A stretch of 64,000 bases of DNA from Devosia crocina (GTDB taxonomy: Bacteria > Pseudomonadota > Alphaproteobacteria > Rhizobiales > Devosiaceae). The notes under the pieces were generated by a model. The model was not told the origin of the DNA. It saw only the letters and a list, made by a program, of their open reading frames with translations, and ran no database searches. This document shows, in pieces, positions 1-8,723 of this stretch. Within the stretch, counting starts at the first letter, position 1. Each line of letters starts with the position of its first letter. A program made the position numbers and the translations under genes. Where the stretch lies: NCBI RefSeq assembly GCF_900116545.1, contig NZ_FPCK01000001.1, positions 1,240,001 through 1,304,000 on the forward strand. The letters run 5' to 3'.

Positions 1-696
1 CTGGGGCCAGTAGGCCATGTAGTAGAAGTTCATCGCCTTGCGCCACCGGAAGACGTAGTGCGAGGTGTAGAAGGCGAGCGCCACCGAAACCAGAACGGAG
101 GGGATCGTGACGAGGACGATGGTCCAGGTCAAACCATAGAGCTGATCCGGGGTCACCGATCCGGGCTGGGTCAGCGCCAGCTGAATGGTGTTGAAGAAAG
201 AGCCGGACCACTCGTTGACGAAGGCCTGTACCTGCACCTGGAAATAGATGATCAGCAGGATGACGGTGGAGGAAACCACCGACCACCAATACCACTCGTT
301 GCGCTTGTAAAAGTACCAGAAGAGGCAGAAAGCCGCCGCGATCATGATCACGTACTGATAGAGCCAGACGCGCTCGGCGGTGAGGAAATTGAGGCTGGAA
401 CCCGCTGCGGCTGCAGCCGTGGGGTTGGGGGCGGCAGGCGCTTCGCTCTCGGTGCTCGCCGGGGCGTTTGGATTTGTTTGAGGCGCGCCAGCGGCCGGGT
501 CCGCAGTGGCGGGATCATCGGCGGTGGTCGGCTGGTCGGCAAGGGGAGCCGAGACAGTGGAGTGCGTGAAGCGATCTATGCTGATCACGGCGCGCATAGG
601 CTCGCCCACGGCAAACCAGATCAGCACCGCGGCAAGGAGCCAGAGGGCAGCTGAGGAGAAGAACAGCTTTGGTACAGGAAAGAACGAGCGGAACAC
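1..696 (-). CDS. sbmA: SbmA/BacA-like peptide transporter, N-terminal part (cut by window edge)
   Basis: The 232 visible residues match the start of the SbmA/BacA family, inner-membrane transporters that import antimicrobial peptides and vitamin-like molecules. Visible signs are the opening FRSFFP..FF, membrane segments near residues 11-30, 112-130, 137-155 and 190-210, and the near-invariant SHYVFRWR at 212-219. A GTG start at 696 is chosen because GGAG lies about 8 bases upstream and the N-terminus then aligns with E. coli SbmA. Residues about 47-100 form an Ala/Pro/Thr/Glu-rich linker in the first periplasmic loop that E. coli SbmA lacks. The C-terminus lies outside the window, so a BclA-type protein with a fused ATPase cannot be excluded. 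Confidence 0.85.
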   Translation of the reverse strand, partial: MFRSFFPVPKLFFSSAALWLLAAVLIWFAVGEPMRAVISIDRFTHSTVSAPLADQPTTADDPATADPAAGAPQTNPNAPASTESEAPAAPNPTAAAAAGSSLNFLTAERVWLYQYVIMIAAAFCLFWYFYKRNEWYWWSVVSSTVILLIIYFQVQVQAFVNEWSGSFFNTIQLALTQPGSVTPDQLYGLTWTIVLVTIPSVLVSVALAFYTSHYVFRWRKAMNFYYMAYWPQ

Positions 697-862
697 CGGG
701 AGACTCCAAGGTGTCGGAAAGATGCGTCATCTAACTGTGGCATTGGGCATAAAACAAGGACGGGAAGTTAAGCTTTGGTAAGGTTTGCCCCTGCCGCTTT
801 CGCTTCCCCTCTGCTTCATCTGGGGTTATCAGCTAGCTCGAATTGAACAAGAGAGTTTTGCC

Positions 863-1738
863 ATGACCGAGGTGATGGAAGCCCCCGCCGCACCGGGCGA
901 CGACAGCGATGCCGGCGCGCATCCGATCTATGCCAAGGCGCCGCGCTCGGTCGAGTTCAACAAACTACGCAAGCGCCTGATCCGCAATGTCCGCGAAGCG
1001 CTCGACAAGTTCGGCATGGTCAGGCCGGGCGAGAAATGGCTGATCGCGCTCTCCGGCGGCAAGGATAGCTATGGCCTGCTGGCGCTGCTGCTCGATCTCA
1101 AATGGCGCGGTTTGCTGCCGGTCGAACTGCTGGCGTGCAATCTCGACCAGGGCCAGCCAAATTTTCCCAAGCATATCCTGCCTGACTTCCTGTCCGGGCT
1201 CGGGATCGCGCACCGGATCGAATACCAGGACACCTATTCGATCGTGACGGACAAGCTGCCGGCGGGAGCGACCTATTGCTCGCTGTGCTCGCGACTAAGG
1301 CGCGGCAATCTTTATCGCATCGCACGCGAGGAAGGCTGTACGGCCCTGGTTCTCGGTCACCATCGCGACGACAGCCTCGAGACGTTTTTCATGAACCTGT
1401 TTCATGGCGGGAAGCTGGCGGCCATGCCCGCCAAGCTGGTCAATGACGAAGGCGACCTCGAAGTTCTGCGGCCGCTGATCTATTGCGCTGAGGAGGATCT
1501 GCAGCGGTTCTCAGATGCGATGCAGTTTCCGATCATTCCGTGCGATCTTTGCGGAAGCCAGGACGGCTTGCAGCGCAATGTCACCAAGGCCATGCTCACC
1601 GACATGGAAAAGGCGATGCCGGGCCGCAAGGACGTGATGATCCGGGCGCTGGGCAATATTAATCCGAGCCATATGCTGGATCCGCGCCTTTTCGATTTCG
1701 CTGGATTGGCGCTCAAGCATAGGGATCAGGACGCATGA
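863..1738 (+). CDS. ttcA: tRNA 2-thiocytidine(32) synthetase TtcA
   Basis: This is a PP-loop ATPase that thiolates cytidine 32 of certain tRNAs in the cytoplasm. The sequence shows the PP-loop SGGKDS at residues 64-69, the CSLC pair at 139-142, and a further Cys in PCDLCGS near 230 that would complete an oxygen-labile [4Fe-4S] site. The ATG at 863 follows a purine-rich stretch (gaacaagagag). A longer reading from a TTG at 785 adds only unconserved residues and is rejected. The 291-residue length fits the family. The stop overlaps the start of the next gene by four bases (ATGA), so the two are probably co-translated. Confidence 0.93.
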   Translation: MTEVMEAPAAPGDDSDAGAHPIYAKAPRSVEFNKLRKRLIRNVREALDKFGMVRPGEKWLIALSGGKDSYGLLALLLDLKWRGLLPVELLACNLDQGQPNFPKHILPDFLSGLGIAHRIEYQDTYSIVTDKLPAGATYCSLCSRLRRGNLYRIAREEGCTALVLGHHRDDSLETFFMNLFHGGKLAAMPAKLVNDEGDLEVLRPLIYCAEEDLQRFSDAMQFPIIPCDLCGSQDGLQRNVTKAMLTDMEKAMPGRKDVMIRALGNINPSHMLDPRLFDFAGLALKHRDQDA

Positions 1739-2547
1739 ATATCGAACGCCTCGCCGGGATACTTCGCCAGGCGGCGAAGGACGAGATCATGCCGCGTTTT
1801 CGCCGGCTCGACGATGGGGATATTCGCTCGAAGACCAATGCGTTCGATCTCGTGACAGAAGCGGACGAAAATGCCGAGCGGGTTATTACCGCCGCGATCA
1901 ATGCACACTCGCCGAATACGGTCGTGATCGGCGAGGAGGCCGTGGCCGCGCGGCCTGGGCTGCTCGACGGGCAGTATGAAGACCGGACGGTGATCTATGT
2001 CGATCCAGTCGACGGAACGTACAACTTCGCAGCCGGCCTGCCGCTCTTTGCCGTGATGGCGGCGGTGGTTGAGAATGGGGAGTCGGTGGCTGGGGTGATC
2101 TACGATCCCTTAGGGGACGATTTCCTGATGACCGAACGCGGGTGTGGAACCTGGCAGGTTTTTCCCGATGGCCGGCGTGTGCGCCAGCGCTTTGCCGAGG
2201 CGGCGCCGATTGAGCAGATGGGAGGGCTCGCCTCAGTGTCCTACCTGCCGGATGCGGTGCGCAGCCAGGTGCTGGGCAACCTCGCCAAGGTCAAGATGTT
2301 CGCTAATTATCGCTGCGCGGGACATGAATACCGGATGGCTGCCGGCGGGCATGTGCATTTCCTGATGTACAACAAGCTCATGCCCTGGGATCATGTCGCT
2401 GGTGCGCTGATGATGCGCGAGGCGGGTGCCCATGTCGCGCGTTTCGATGGGTCCGAGTACAAGCCGAGCCATACTGGGGGGGGATTGCTGGTGGCACCGG
2501 ACCAGGAGAGCTGGGACGAGTTGCGCCACGCGGTTTTCACCGTCTGA
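1735..2547 (+). CDS. Inositol monophosphatase family protein
   Basis: This is a Mg-dependent phosphatase of the inositol-monophosphatase/histidinol-phosphatase (HisN) superfamily. The metal ligands are in place: GEE at residues 66-68, DPVDGT at 90-95 and WDHVAG at 218-223. The length of 270 residues is standard. The substrate cannot be read from sequence; inositol phosphate, histidinol phosphate or a nucleotide are all possible. It starts inside the ttcA stop codon (ATGA overlap). A strong hairpin downstream separates it from a convergent MFS gene. Confidence 0.88.
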   Translation: MNIERLAGILRQAAKDEIMPRFRRLDDGDIRSKTNAFDLVTEADENAERVITAAINAHSPNTVVIGEEAVAARPGLLDGQYEDRTVIYVDPVDGTYNFAAGLPLFAVMAAVVENGESVAGVIYDPLGDDFLMTERGCGTWQVFPDGRRVRQRFAEAAPIEQMGGLASVSYLPDAVRSQVLGNLAKVKMFANYRCAGHEYRMAAGGHVHFLMYNKLMPWDHVAGALMMREAGAHVARFDGSEYKPSHTGGGLLVAPDQESWDELRHAVFTV

Positions 2548-2660
2548 GGGATAGCGGGCGGCGCGCGGTTTGAAGCCGGCCCCCAATTGTTCTGAGCGGT
2601 GGGGCTGGTTGCGCGACGGGCTTTCGCGGCAGCTTGCGAATAAGACACTGGCAAGAACAA

Positions 2661-2683
2661 AGAGCCACCCTAGGGGTGGCTCT
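2661..2683. terminator. Bidirectional Rho-independent terminator
   Basis: A perfect 10-bp inverted repeat (agagccaccc / gggtggctct) with a 3-base loop is followed by T residues on the plus strand and preceded by A residues. It lies between the convergent phosphatase and MFS genes and can serve both strands. Confidence 0.85.
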
Positions 2684-2691
2684 TTCCGCAT

Positions 2692-3948
2692 TCAGTGGGC
2701 TTCCATCACCGGCTCGGCTTCCCCATGGGCATATTGTTCACCCACGCCGAAGAGCCGGCCGCGTTCGGCAATGAGAATGCAGACAAGGGCCAAGGCGCCG
2801 GTTGCCAGATAGCCCGTGGCTGCGGGCACCGTGGTGCCATCGAAATGCTGACCGGTATAGGAGCCGATCAACGCGCCGCCTACGGTCTGGATGAAGCCGA
2901 AGACGGACGAGGCCGTACCCGCGACATTGCCCAAGGGCTCCATAGACAGCGAATTGAGGTTGGACGAGGCCCAACCGAAGCTGAACATGATGACGGCCAA
3001 AAGCGAAAAGAAGAGCCAGAGCGGCAGGAAACCTGCGAGCGCGAAGGCCAGCCAGATGGCGCTGAAGCCGGTGAACGCAAGGATAGCGCCATGAGATAGG
3101 CGGCGCATGCCAAAGCGACGGACGATGCGCGAATTGGTGAAGGACGAAATGGCCATCAAGCCCGCCATGGCAGCGAAGGCGACGGGGAAGTAGACGCCAA
3201 GGCCATAGATATCGACATAGATCTGCTGGCTCGAGCTGATGAAGCCGAAAAGCGCGCCGAACAGAAACATCCCTGCGAGGCCGTAGAACAGCGCCGGACG
3301 GTTGGTGAAGACCAGCTTAAAACTCGAGGCAAGGCCTGAAACACTGAGCGGACGGCGTTTGTCGAGCGGCAGGGTCTCGGGCAGGCGGAAATAGGTCCAG
3401 AGCGCAAAGGCGACGGCAAGCCCACCCATGAACAGGAAGATGGTCTGCCAGGGGCCGGTCAGCAGGAGCACCTGGCCGATGCCAGGCGCGATGATCGGAA
3501 TGGCCATGAAGACCATGAAGGTCAGCGACATGACCTCTGCCATCTCACGGCCAGAATAGCGATCGCGCACAACGGACATGGCGATCACACGCACGCTCGC
3601 GGCGCCCATGCCCTGGATGAAACGCAGCGCAAGAAGCGTGCTGAAATCAGGCGCCCATACCGCTGCAATGGCTGCGGCGATATAGATGCCCATGCCGGCC
3701 AACAGGGGCGCGCGGCGGCCAAAGCGATCCGAAAGCGGACCAAAGGCGAGCACGGCGATACCCATGCCCAGCATGTAGGAGGAAACCACGAACTGCCGCT
3801 CGTTTTCGCTCGCGATGCCCAAGGCTTCGCCCATATAGGGCAGGGCCGGCAGCATGACGTCGATGGCAAGCGCATTCAGCGCCATCAGGGCGGCCATAAG
3901 GGCAATGAATTCGGGGCGCGAGAGCACCCGAGTAAAGTGGTCGGACAT
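2692..3948 (-). CDS. Bcr/CflA-type multidrug efflux MFS transporter
   Basis: This 418-residue inner-membrane protein has about 12 predicted hydrophobic segments. It carries the drug:H+ antiporter-1 features of the Bcr/CflA group: an N-terminal DVMLPALP motif in helix 1 and the loop 2-3 motif GPLSDRFGRR. The likely role is proton-driven export of drugs or metabolites; the substrate is unknown. The ATG at 3948 gives a normal N-terminus. A second MFS gene lies upstream on the same strand, but 127 bases separate them and the proteins belong to different subfamilies, so co-transcription is uncertain. Confidence 0.85.
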   Translation of the reverse strand: MSDHFTRVLSRPEFIALMAALMALNALAIDVMLPALPYMGEALGIASENERQFVVSSYMLGMGIAVLAFGPLSDRFGRRAPLLAGMGIYIAAAIAAVWAPDFSTLLALRFIQGMGAASVRVIAMSVVRDRYSGREMAEVMSLTFMVFMAIPIIAPGIGQVLLLTGPWQTIFLFMGGLAVAFALWTYFRLPETLPLDKRRPLSVSGLASSFKLVFTNRPALFYGLAGMFLFGALFGFISSSQQIYVDIYGLGVYFPVAFAAMAGLMAISSFTNSRIVRRFGMRRLSHGAILAFTGFSAIWLAFALAGFLPLWLFFSLLAVIMFSFGWASSNLNSLSMEPLGNVAGTASSVFGFIQTVGGALIGSYTGQHFDGTTVPAATGYLATGALALVCILIAERGRLFGVGEQYAHGEAEPVMEAH

Positions 3949-4075
3949 GATAATTGCTCGATAAGGGAGGTCGCCCAGTATGGGGCGGCGCGAATATTGG
4001 CCGGACCATGAACCCGTGCGGCCTCGATGGCAAGTCTTTATCGGTAGAAACCGATGGATGATAACATGGGTTTAA

Positions 4076-5293
4076 TCAGGCAGATTTGAGCGCAAAACCA
4101 GAGACGCTGCGCTCGTTGATCGGCAGGTGGATCGCCGCGGAGGCGAGGCCCAGAATGATGCCGAGGTACCAGACGAGACTATAGGAGCCGGTCTGGTCAT
4201 AAACAACACCGCCGAGCCAGACGCCGACGAATGAACCGACCTGGTGGCTGAAAAAAGCGAGGCCATAAAGCATGCCCATATAGCGCGGGCCAAAAAACAG
4301 CGTGACGAGACCAGCCGTCAGCGGGACGGTTGAGAGCCACAACAGTCCCATGGCGGCAGCGAAGGCATAGGCGGTGACTTCGGTGACAGGCACAAGGAGG
4401 AAAGCCGCGATGGCTATGGCGCGCAGGAAATAGATGGTCGCCAGGAGCATCTGCTTGGGGAGACGGCTGCCGAGCCAGCCGGACAGGAGCGAGCCGGCGA
4501 TGTTGAAGAGCCCGATCACAGCGATCGTCCAACTGCCCACTTCGGGCGAAAGGCCGCACTGCACGAGATAGGCGGGCATGTGCACATTGATGAAGGCGAG
4601 GTGGAAGCCGCAGACGAAGAAGCCTATCACCAGAAGACGATAGGAGCCGTGACCCCAGGCTTGTGCGATGGCTTGCATGAAAGGGAGATCGGCCTGGCCC
4701 GGGGTGTTTTCTGTGCGCCCGCGCAGGGCGGCAGACAGCGGTATAATGAGCAGCAGGATGACAGCGATCCAGACGAGCGCCATCTGCCAGCCGAAGGCGC
4801 CGATGAAACCCTGACCAAGCGGGGCGAAGATAAACTGGCCGGCCGAGGAGGCGGCGGTGGCAACGCCAAAGACAAGGCTGCGCTTTTCTGCGGGAACGAC
4901 GCGGCCAAAAGCGGCCATGACGACACCAAAGGATGCGACGGCTATGCCGACGCCGGTGACGAGACCTGCCGTCAGGGTGAGGCTGAGCACATCGGGTGAA
5001 AAGGCCATGCCAAAGACGCCCAGCGCATAGATGAGACCGCCGAAGGCAAGAACGCGCGCAGAGCCGTAACGATCGGCAAAGCCGCCGGCGAACGGCTGGG
5101 CAATGCCCCAGACCAGATTCTGAATGGCCATGGCCATGCCCCATTGCTCGCGGGTGAGGCCAAGGTCCTCGCTGGCGGGCAGGGTGAAAAGGCCGAACGC
5201 GCCGCGTGTGCCGAAGCCAATTGCCGCGATGATGCAGCCGGCGACGATGATCACGGGCAGAGGAAGAGCGGGGCGAGCGGTGGCAGTTGTCAT
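4076..5293 (-). CDS. MFS transporter, monocarboxylate/oxalate-formate-like
   Basis: This is a 405-residue major-facilitator protein with about 12 hydrophobic segments. The N-terminal half resembles bacterial monocarboxylate and oxalate:formate porter relatives: a GFGTRGAFG stretch in helix 1, an LTREQWG loop, and AGGFADRYG between helices 2 and 3. It probably exports or imports a small organic acid, but the substrate cannot be assigned. No clear Shine-Dalgarno is visible before the ATG at 5293. The 143-base gap to the divergent Dabb gene should hold promoters for both. Confidence 0.8.
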   Translation of the reverse strand: MTTATARPALPLPVIIVAGCIIAAIGFGTRGAFGLFTLPASEDLGLTREQWGMAMAIQNLVWGIAQPFAGGFADRYGSARVLAFGGLIYALGVFGMAFSPDVLSLTLTAGLVTGVGIAVASFGVVMAAFGRVVPAEKRSLVFGVATAASSAGQFIFAPLGQGFIGAFGWQMALVWIAVILLLIIPLSAALRGRTENTPGQADLPFMQAIAQAWGHGSYRLLVIGFFVCGFHLAFINVHMPAYLVQCGLSPEVGSWTIAVIGLFNIAGSLLSGWLGSRLPKQMLLATIYFLRAIAIAAFLLVPVTEVTAYAFAAAMGLLWLSTVPLTAGLVTLFFGPRYMGMLYGLAFFSHQVGSFVGVWLGGVVYDQTGSYSLVWYLGIILGLASAAIHLPINERSVSGFALKSA

Positions 5294-5436
5294 GGCGGAG
5301 TCTCGGAAAAGCCGGATCAGCCTACGCCTGCGACATCATCACGCAAAGCGATATTCCTGAATGATACCCATTCGTGGCGTTGATGGGTTGACCTTTGCGT
5401 CAATCAGGGCGAGAGAGCGCCAAACAGGGCTCGCCG

Positions 5437-5748
5437 ATGATCCGACACATCGTATTCTTTACCGCCAAATCACCAGACAAGATCGATGCAATCTGCGAGG
5501 GACTGGCTCTCCTCGCCCAGATCCCGCATAGCATCAAATTTGAGGTGACACGCAATAGCCGGGTCGATCTCTACGGCAACGAGGTCGATGTGGTGGTCTA
5601 TGGCGAGTTCGCCGATCAGGCGGCACTCGATGCCTACAAGGCGCATCCGAACTATGACGAGGCGACGCGGAGGGTGCGGCCCTTGCGCGACCTGCGCTAT
5701 GCGGCAGACATCGTTGTTCCGGAAAGCAGAGAAGGCCCCGCCACTTAG
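5437..5748 (+). CDS. Dabb (stress-responsive A/B barrel) domain protein
   Basis: This small cytosolic protein of 103 residues has the dimeric alpha/beta barrel signature: MIRHIVFF at the N-terminus, then a YDEATRRVRPLRDLR stretch in the C-terminal half. Dabb proteins are ferredoxin-like dimers of mostly unknown function, some involved in stress responses or polyketide cyclisation. The internal ATG at 5437 is preferred to the upstream 5395 start because the family begins at MxxHxV. It stands alone between a divergent MFS gene and the convergent grxD. Confidence 0.75.
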   Translation: MIRHIVFFTAKSPDKIDAICEGLALLAQIPHSIKFEVTRNSRVDLYGNEVDVVVYGEFADQAALDAYKAHPNYDEATRRVRPLRDLRYAADIVVPESREGPAT

Positions 5749-5783
5749 GGCAGGACCTTCACCAAACGATTCCGCGAAAGGGA

Positions 5784-6119
5784 TCAGGCGGTCTGCTTGA
5801 CCGCAATGCCGGCCTGCTGCAGGTGCTGCTGCAATTCACCGGACTGGAACATTTCGCGAGTGATGTCGGCGCCGCCGATGAACTCACCCTTCACGTAAAG
5901 CTGGGGAATGGTCGGCCAATTGGAATAGGCCTTGACGCCATCGCGCAGTTCCATGCTGTCGAGCACGTTGGCGCTGTCATAGTCGACGCCGAGATAGCTC
6001 AGGATCTGGACGACCTGGCCGGAAAAGCCACACTGGGGAAAATCGGGCGTGCCCTTCATGAAGAGAAACACGTCGTTGTTCTTCACCTTCTCGTCGATAA
6101 AAGCGTTGATGTCGGTCAT
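5784..6119 (-). CDS. grxD: Grx4-family monothiol glutaredoxin
   Basis: This 111-residue monothiol glutaredoxin has the CGFS active site at residues 30-33, followed by the WPTIPQLY glutathione-binding loop and GGADI. CGFS glutaredoxins carry [2Fe-2S] clusters bridged with glutathione and form complexes with BolA proteins. The bolA gene sits about 1.6 kb upstream on the same strand, as is common in Rhizobiales. The ATG at 6119 is chosen over 6149 because the conserved N-terminus (TDINAFIDEKV) starts there. Confidence 0.93.
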   Translation of the reverse strand: MTDINAFIDEKVKNNDVFLFMKGTPDFPQCGFSGQVVQILSYLGVDYDSANVLDSMELRDGVKAYSNWPTIPQLYVKGEFIGGADITREMFQSGELQQHLQQAGIAVKQTA

Positions 6120-6227
6120 GGGAGGAGCCTTTCTGTGAACCGGGGTCAAGGGCCGGCGAACTCGCGCATTAGATAGGACAGGACTGCGGCGGTGTCGAGG
6201 TCGGCCTGCGCAGGGCGCCGGGGATTG

Positions 6228-6773
6228 TTACTGGGTGCTCGAGCAGCGCCAGTCGCCGCTGGCGCTGAGGGTGCCGGAGGCAATATCGAAAGTGCGCTCT
6301 TCGGAAATGACCGAGCCGAAGCCGTAGCTGCGATGCTCGGCATATTCCTTGCAGTTTTCAGCAGTGCCGACGTCGGTGCGCTCCCAGTAGGCAATCGTCT
6401 CATCGTCCACCAGAATTTCATCATCGACAGGCACATCGATGATCGGCTCGAAGGCGCCGGCATCGAGATCGTAGACGACGAGATTGCCGTCGGGGCCGGT
6501 CGAGCGCTCGAGCACCAGATAGGGACCAGCGAGGCCAAGGTAATGGATCGGGTCATCGATCTCACCGATGCGGATATCGCCATCTGATGTCTCGAAAGAG
6601 CAGGCGATCTTTCCGCGGGCAGGCGGGCGCACGATAAACTCGGAGCCGACCTCTTCAAAGCGGGGTTGTTCGATGACGAGGTAATGATCGTTCTGGAAGC
6701 ACTGCGCCTCCTGTCCGAAAGCGGCACCGGCGGTGCCAAGCACCAATGTGGTCAGAACAATCAGGCGTTTCAC
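6228..6773 (-). CDS. Exported protein of unknown function
   Basis: I do not recognise this 181-residue protein. It begins with a clear signal peptide (MKRLIVL...AAFG/Q, cleavage near residue 20), so a periplasmic location is likely. Four Cys residues in the mature part (near 25, 58, 142 and 177) could form two disulfides. It is rich in acidic residues with no obvious catalytic motif. The GTG start overlaps the TGA of the upstream HAD gene by four bases, implying translational coupling. Downstream lies grxD, about 110 bases away. Confidence 0.7.
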   Translation of the reverse strand: MKRLIVLTTLVLGTAGAAFGQEAQCFQNDHYLVIEQPRFEEVGSEFIVRPPARGKIACSFETSDGDIRIGEIDDPIHYLGLAGPYLVLERSTGPDGNLVVYDLDAGAFEPIIDVPVDDEILVDDETIAYWERTDVGTAENCKEYAEHRSYGFGSVISEERTFDIASGTLSASGDWRCSSTQ

Positions 6774-7399
6774 TTGAGTCTCTCAGCGATCCAGGGATGA
6801 TTGGTGAAGTCGTCGTTGTCGACAAATAGCACGCTTTCCCAGCCATAGGCACGAGCGCCTTCGATGACGCGTGGCGTATCGTCGAAAAAGAGGGGCATGC
6901 CTTCAACACCGGGCATGCGAGATGCGGCGAAATCGAAAAAGGCCTTGTTCGGCTTTTTGACGCCCGCCCGCGCAGAATAGAAGATGTCCTCGAAAATGGT
7001 GCCGAGGCCTAGAGTTTGCCACAGCCACTGGGCGCGCATGTGATCCTGATTGGTGGCGATGAAGAGCCTGATATCCGCATCGGCCTTGAGGCGTCTCAGA
7101 TTCTCGAGCAGCGGCTCGTTGAGTTGGCTGTCGTGGCTGAGCCAGTAATTGGCAAACTCCATTGACGAGCCCTTGAAGCCGAGGGATGGCAGGCGACGAT
7201 CCAGCGCTGAGATGAGCGCCGTTTGGCCGATGACGACCTTTTTGACAAAGATGTCGAAGATGAACTCGTCGCGGAAGCGATCAGGATCGACCCCAAGGTC
7301 GGCAAGAAGATTTTGGTCCCAGCGCCGCTGCAGTTCCGGTCGTGCGTGGTAGCCGTGTACGAGAACGCCATCGACATCGAAGACAAGGGCGCGGGTCAC
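6770..7399 (-). CDS. HAD-superfamily hydrolase
   Basis: This is a haloacid-dehalogenase-type phosphohydrolase. Motif I is FDVDGVLV with D8 and D10, a Thr follows in LFIATNQD, a Lys lies in KKPNKAFF, and the acidic motif IV is FFDDTPRVIEGA. The cap region resembles that of sugar-phosphatase-like members; the substrate is unknown. A GTG at 7399 is chosen because it places motif I at the usual distance from the N-terminus. An ATG at 7441 would overlap the upstream gene by 35 bases and lacks a Shine-Dalgarno. The stop overlaps the next gene's start (GTGA). Confidence 0.8.
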   Translation of the reverse strand: MTRALVFDVDGVLVHGYHARPELQRRWDQNLLADLGVDPDRFRDEFIFDIFVKKVVIGQTALISALDRRLPSLGFKGSSMEFANYWLSHDSQLNEPLLENLRRLKADADIRLFIATNQDHMRAQWLWQTLGLGTIFEDIFYSARAGVKKPNKAFFDFAASRMPGVEGMPLFFDDTPRVIEGARAYGWESVLFVDNDDFTNHPWIAERLK

Positions 7400-7406
7400 G
7401 CTGGCA

Positions 7407-7721
7407 TCACTTGGAGGTGGCTCCCAGGCCAGCAAGAACATCGCCCGGAATAGCGAGGTCCCGGATCACATCGGCATGCTTGCGGAAGCCGATAAGTTCG
7501 CGCTGCACGAAATATGCCCAGACCGCCTTTTGAGCAGTGGTGAGTGCAGCGGAGCGATCATCGGTGGCCGAGGCGAGCCGTGCGAGGGCTTTGATCACAT
7601 TCGCTTCGGCTGCGCCGAGCGAGCTTGCCCGCTCCTGCGCGATCTCGTGCTCAATGGCTGCGGTACCCGCCTCGGGCCGCACCATGCGGATCAGGTCGAG
7701 GGATTCGCGCAGCGAGGACAT
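7407..7721 (-). CDS. Small alpha-helical conserved hypothetical protein
   Basis: I do not recognise this 104-residue cytosolic protein by name. It looks almost entirely helical: an N-terminal segment with EHEIAQERA, an Ala-rich middle and a C-terminal YFVQRELIGFRKHADVI stretch. There is no signal peptide, membrane segment or metal motif. It starts two bases after the bolA stop, so the two are co-transcribed and likely coupled. A role linked to BolA or Grx4 is suggested only by position. Confidence 0.65.
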   Translation of the reverse strand: MSSLRESLDLIRMVRPEAGTAAIEHEIAQERASSLGAAEANVIKALARLASATDDRSAALTTAQKAVWAYFVQRELIGFRKHADVIRDLAIPGDVLAGLGATSK

Positions 7722-7723
7722 CG

Positions 7724-7957
7724 CTATTCGGGGACGACCGTTTGCAGCGCCAAGGCGTGAAGGGCCTCGCCCATATCGCCCTGCAGGCTATCGTAAACGA
7801 GTTTGTGCTGCTGCACGCGCGTCTTGCCGCGGAAGCTTTCGGATTTCACCATGGCGGCCCAATGATCGCCGTCACCGGCCAGGTCGCGAATCTCGATTTC
7901 GGCATCGGGCAGGGCGGCCTTGATGCGGCGCTCGATCTCGTGGGCGTCCATTGGCAT
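7724..7957 (-). CDS. bolA: BolA family protein
   Basis: This 77-residue BolA-fold protein has the family pattern: an N-terminal helix (EIERRIKAALP), a central GDGDHW loop, then SFRGKTRVQQHKLVYDSL, where the conserved His corresponds to the [2Fe-2S] ligand shared with Grx4. The product probably pairs with the CGFS glutaredoxin encoded nearby in iron-sulfur and iron homeostasis. The first ATG (7957) has GGAG eight bases upstream; a second ATG six bases later is possible. It lies downstream of purL, as in other Rhizobiales. Confidence 0.9.
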   Translation of the reverse strand: MPMDAHEIERRIKAALPDAEIEIRDLAGDGDHWAAMVKSESFRGKTRVQQHKLVYDSLQGDMGEALHALALQTVVPE

Positions 7958-8042
7958 GTCTCATCTCCGTGCTCGAAAAGCCGTTTCCGGCGCATGCTTC
8001 TGATATGGCATGCGATGGCAAGTGCTTCAATACAATGGCGGC

Positions 8043-8633
8043 TTATTGCGCGGGTGTCGCTTCGGCTTCCGGCGTCGCACCGACGCAGCACTCGGCGTCC
8101 GAGCGTGTCGCGAAATTGGCGATGATGAAATCGACAGCGGGACGCACCTGTTCGGCGACTTCGGTCGCGTAGATGCAATCGAGAGAATAGCCGCGGGCGT
8201 TCTTGACGGTTTCGGTGTGAACCAGAGTGATCGGCATGCCCATGGGGGAGCCGGTGCTCGAGCCCTCGTAGATCAGGGCCGTGTCTTCCTGATACCGGGT
8301 CGTGCCCGACTCGCCCAGGGTGAAGCCCGGAAATGTCTCGGACCAGGCTTCGGCCAGCGCCTCGGGATCGAGCGAAGACAGGGCATCTTCCGGCGTCCAG
8401 CTGGTGTCTTCCACCGCAACTACGGAGAGATCGCATTGCAGCGGTGCATTTGGGTGATTGATGGTCAGCGGTTCGCCTGCACCGCCGACCGCCACCATCG
8501 CTTCGGGGTAGATGAGCGTATAGGGCTGATCGGCAAAGATGGAGCGCGTGACGTTCATGCTCTGGGCAGAGGCTGCGACAGGAACGATCGCTGCTCCCGC
8601 TGCCACCACGATTGCTGCCAGCCGATGTGCCAT
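8043..8633 (-). CDS. Exported protein of unknown function
   Basis: I do not recognise this 196-residue protein. The ATG at 8633 has GGAG upstream and opens a typical signal peptide (MAHRLAAIVVAAG...ASA/Q, cleavage near residue 24). The mature part is acidic and has four Cys, including an adjacent CC pair near the C-terminus (DAECCVG), and ends in a low-complexity Glu/Ala/Pro tail. It lies between purL and bolA, separated from purL by a hairpin. It is probably periplasmic, with no catalytic motif visible. Confidence 0.65.
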   Translation of the reverse strand: MAHRLAAIVVAAGAAIVPVAASAQSMNVTRSIFADQPYTLIYPEAMVAVGGAGEPLTINHPNAPLQCDLSVVAVEDTSWTPEDALSSLDPEALAEAWSETFPGFTLGESGTTRYQEDTALIYEGSSTGSPMGMPITLVHTETVKNARGYSLDCIYATEVAEQVRPAVDFIIANFATRSDAECCVGATPEAEATPAQ

Positions 8634-8655
8634 CTTCCAAACTCCAAAATGCAAA

Positions 8656-8693
8656 CGCCGCTCTCTGGCAGCTAAGCGGCTCAAAGAGCGGCG
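8656..8693 (-). terminator. Hairpin, possible terminator or attenuator after purL
   Basis: A perfect 9-bp inverted repeat (cgccgctct / agagcggcg) with a 20-base loop lies just downstream of the purL stop. Read on the minus strand it is followed by a short T-containing tract. It could end or attenuate the purL transcript before the exported-protein gene. Confidence 0.45.
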
Positions 8694-8723
8694 ATCATAA
8701 GGCGGTTGCCGGCAAAATGCCGA

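Noticed and set aside
58..654. Plus-strand frame of 198 residues at the window start
   Set aside because: It is opposite the SbmA-like gene, whose motifs are clear on the minus strand.
4197..5144. Alternative 315-residue frame in the second MFS gene
   Set aside because: It is a shifted frame of the transporter, rich in Arg and His, without membrane segments.
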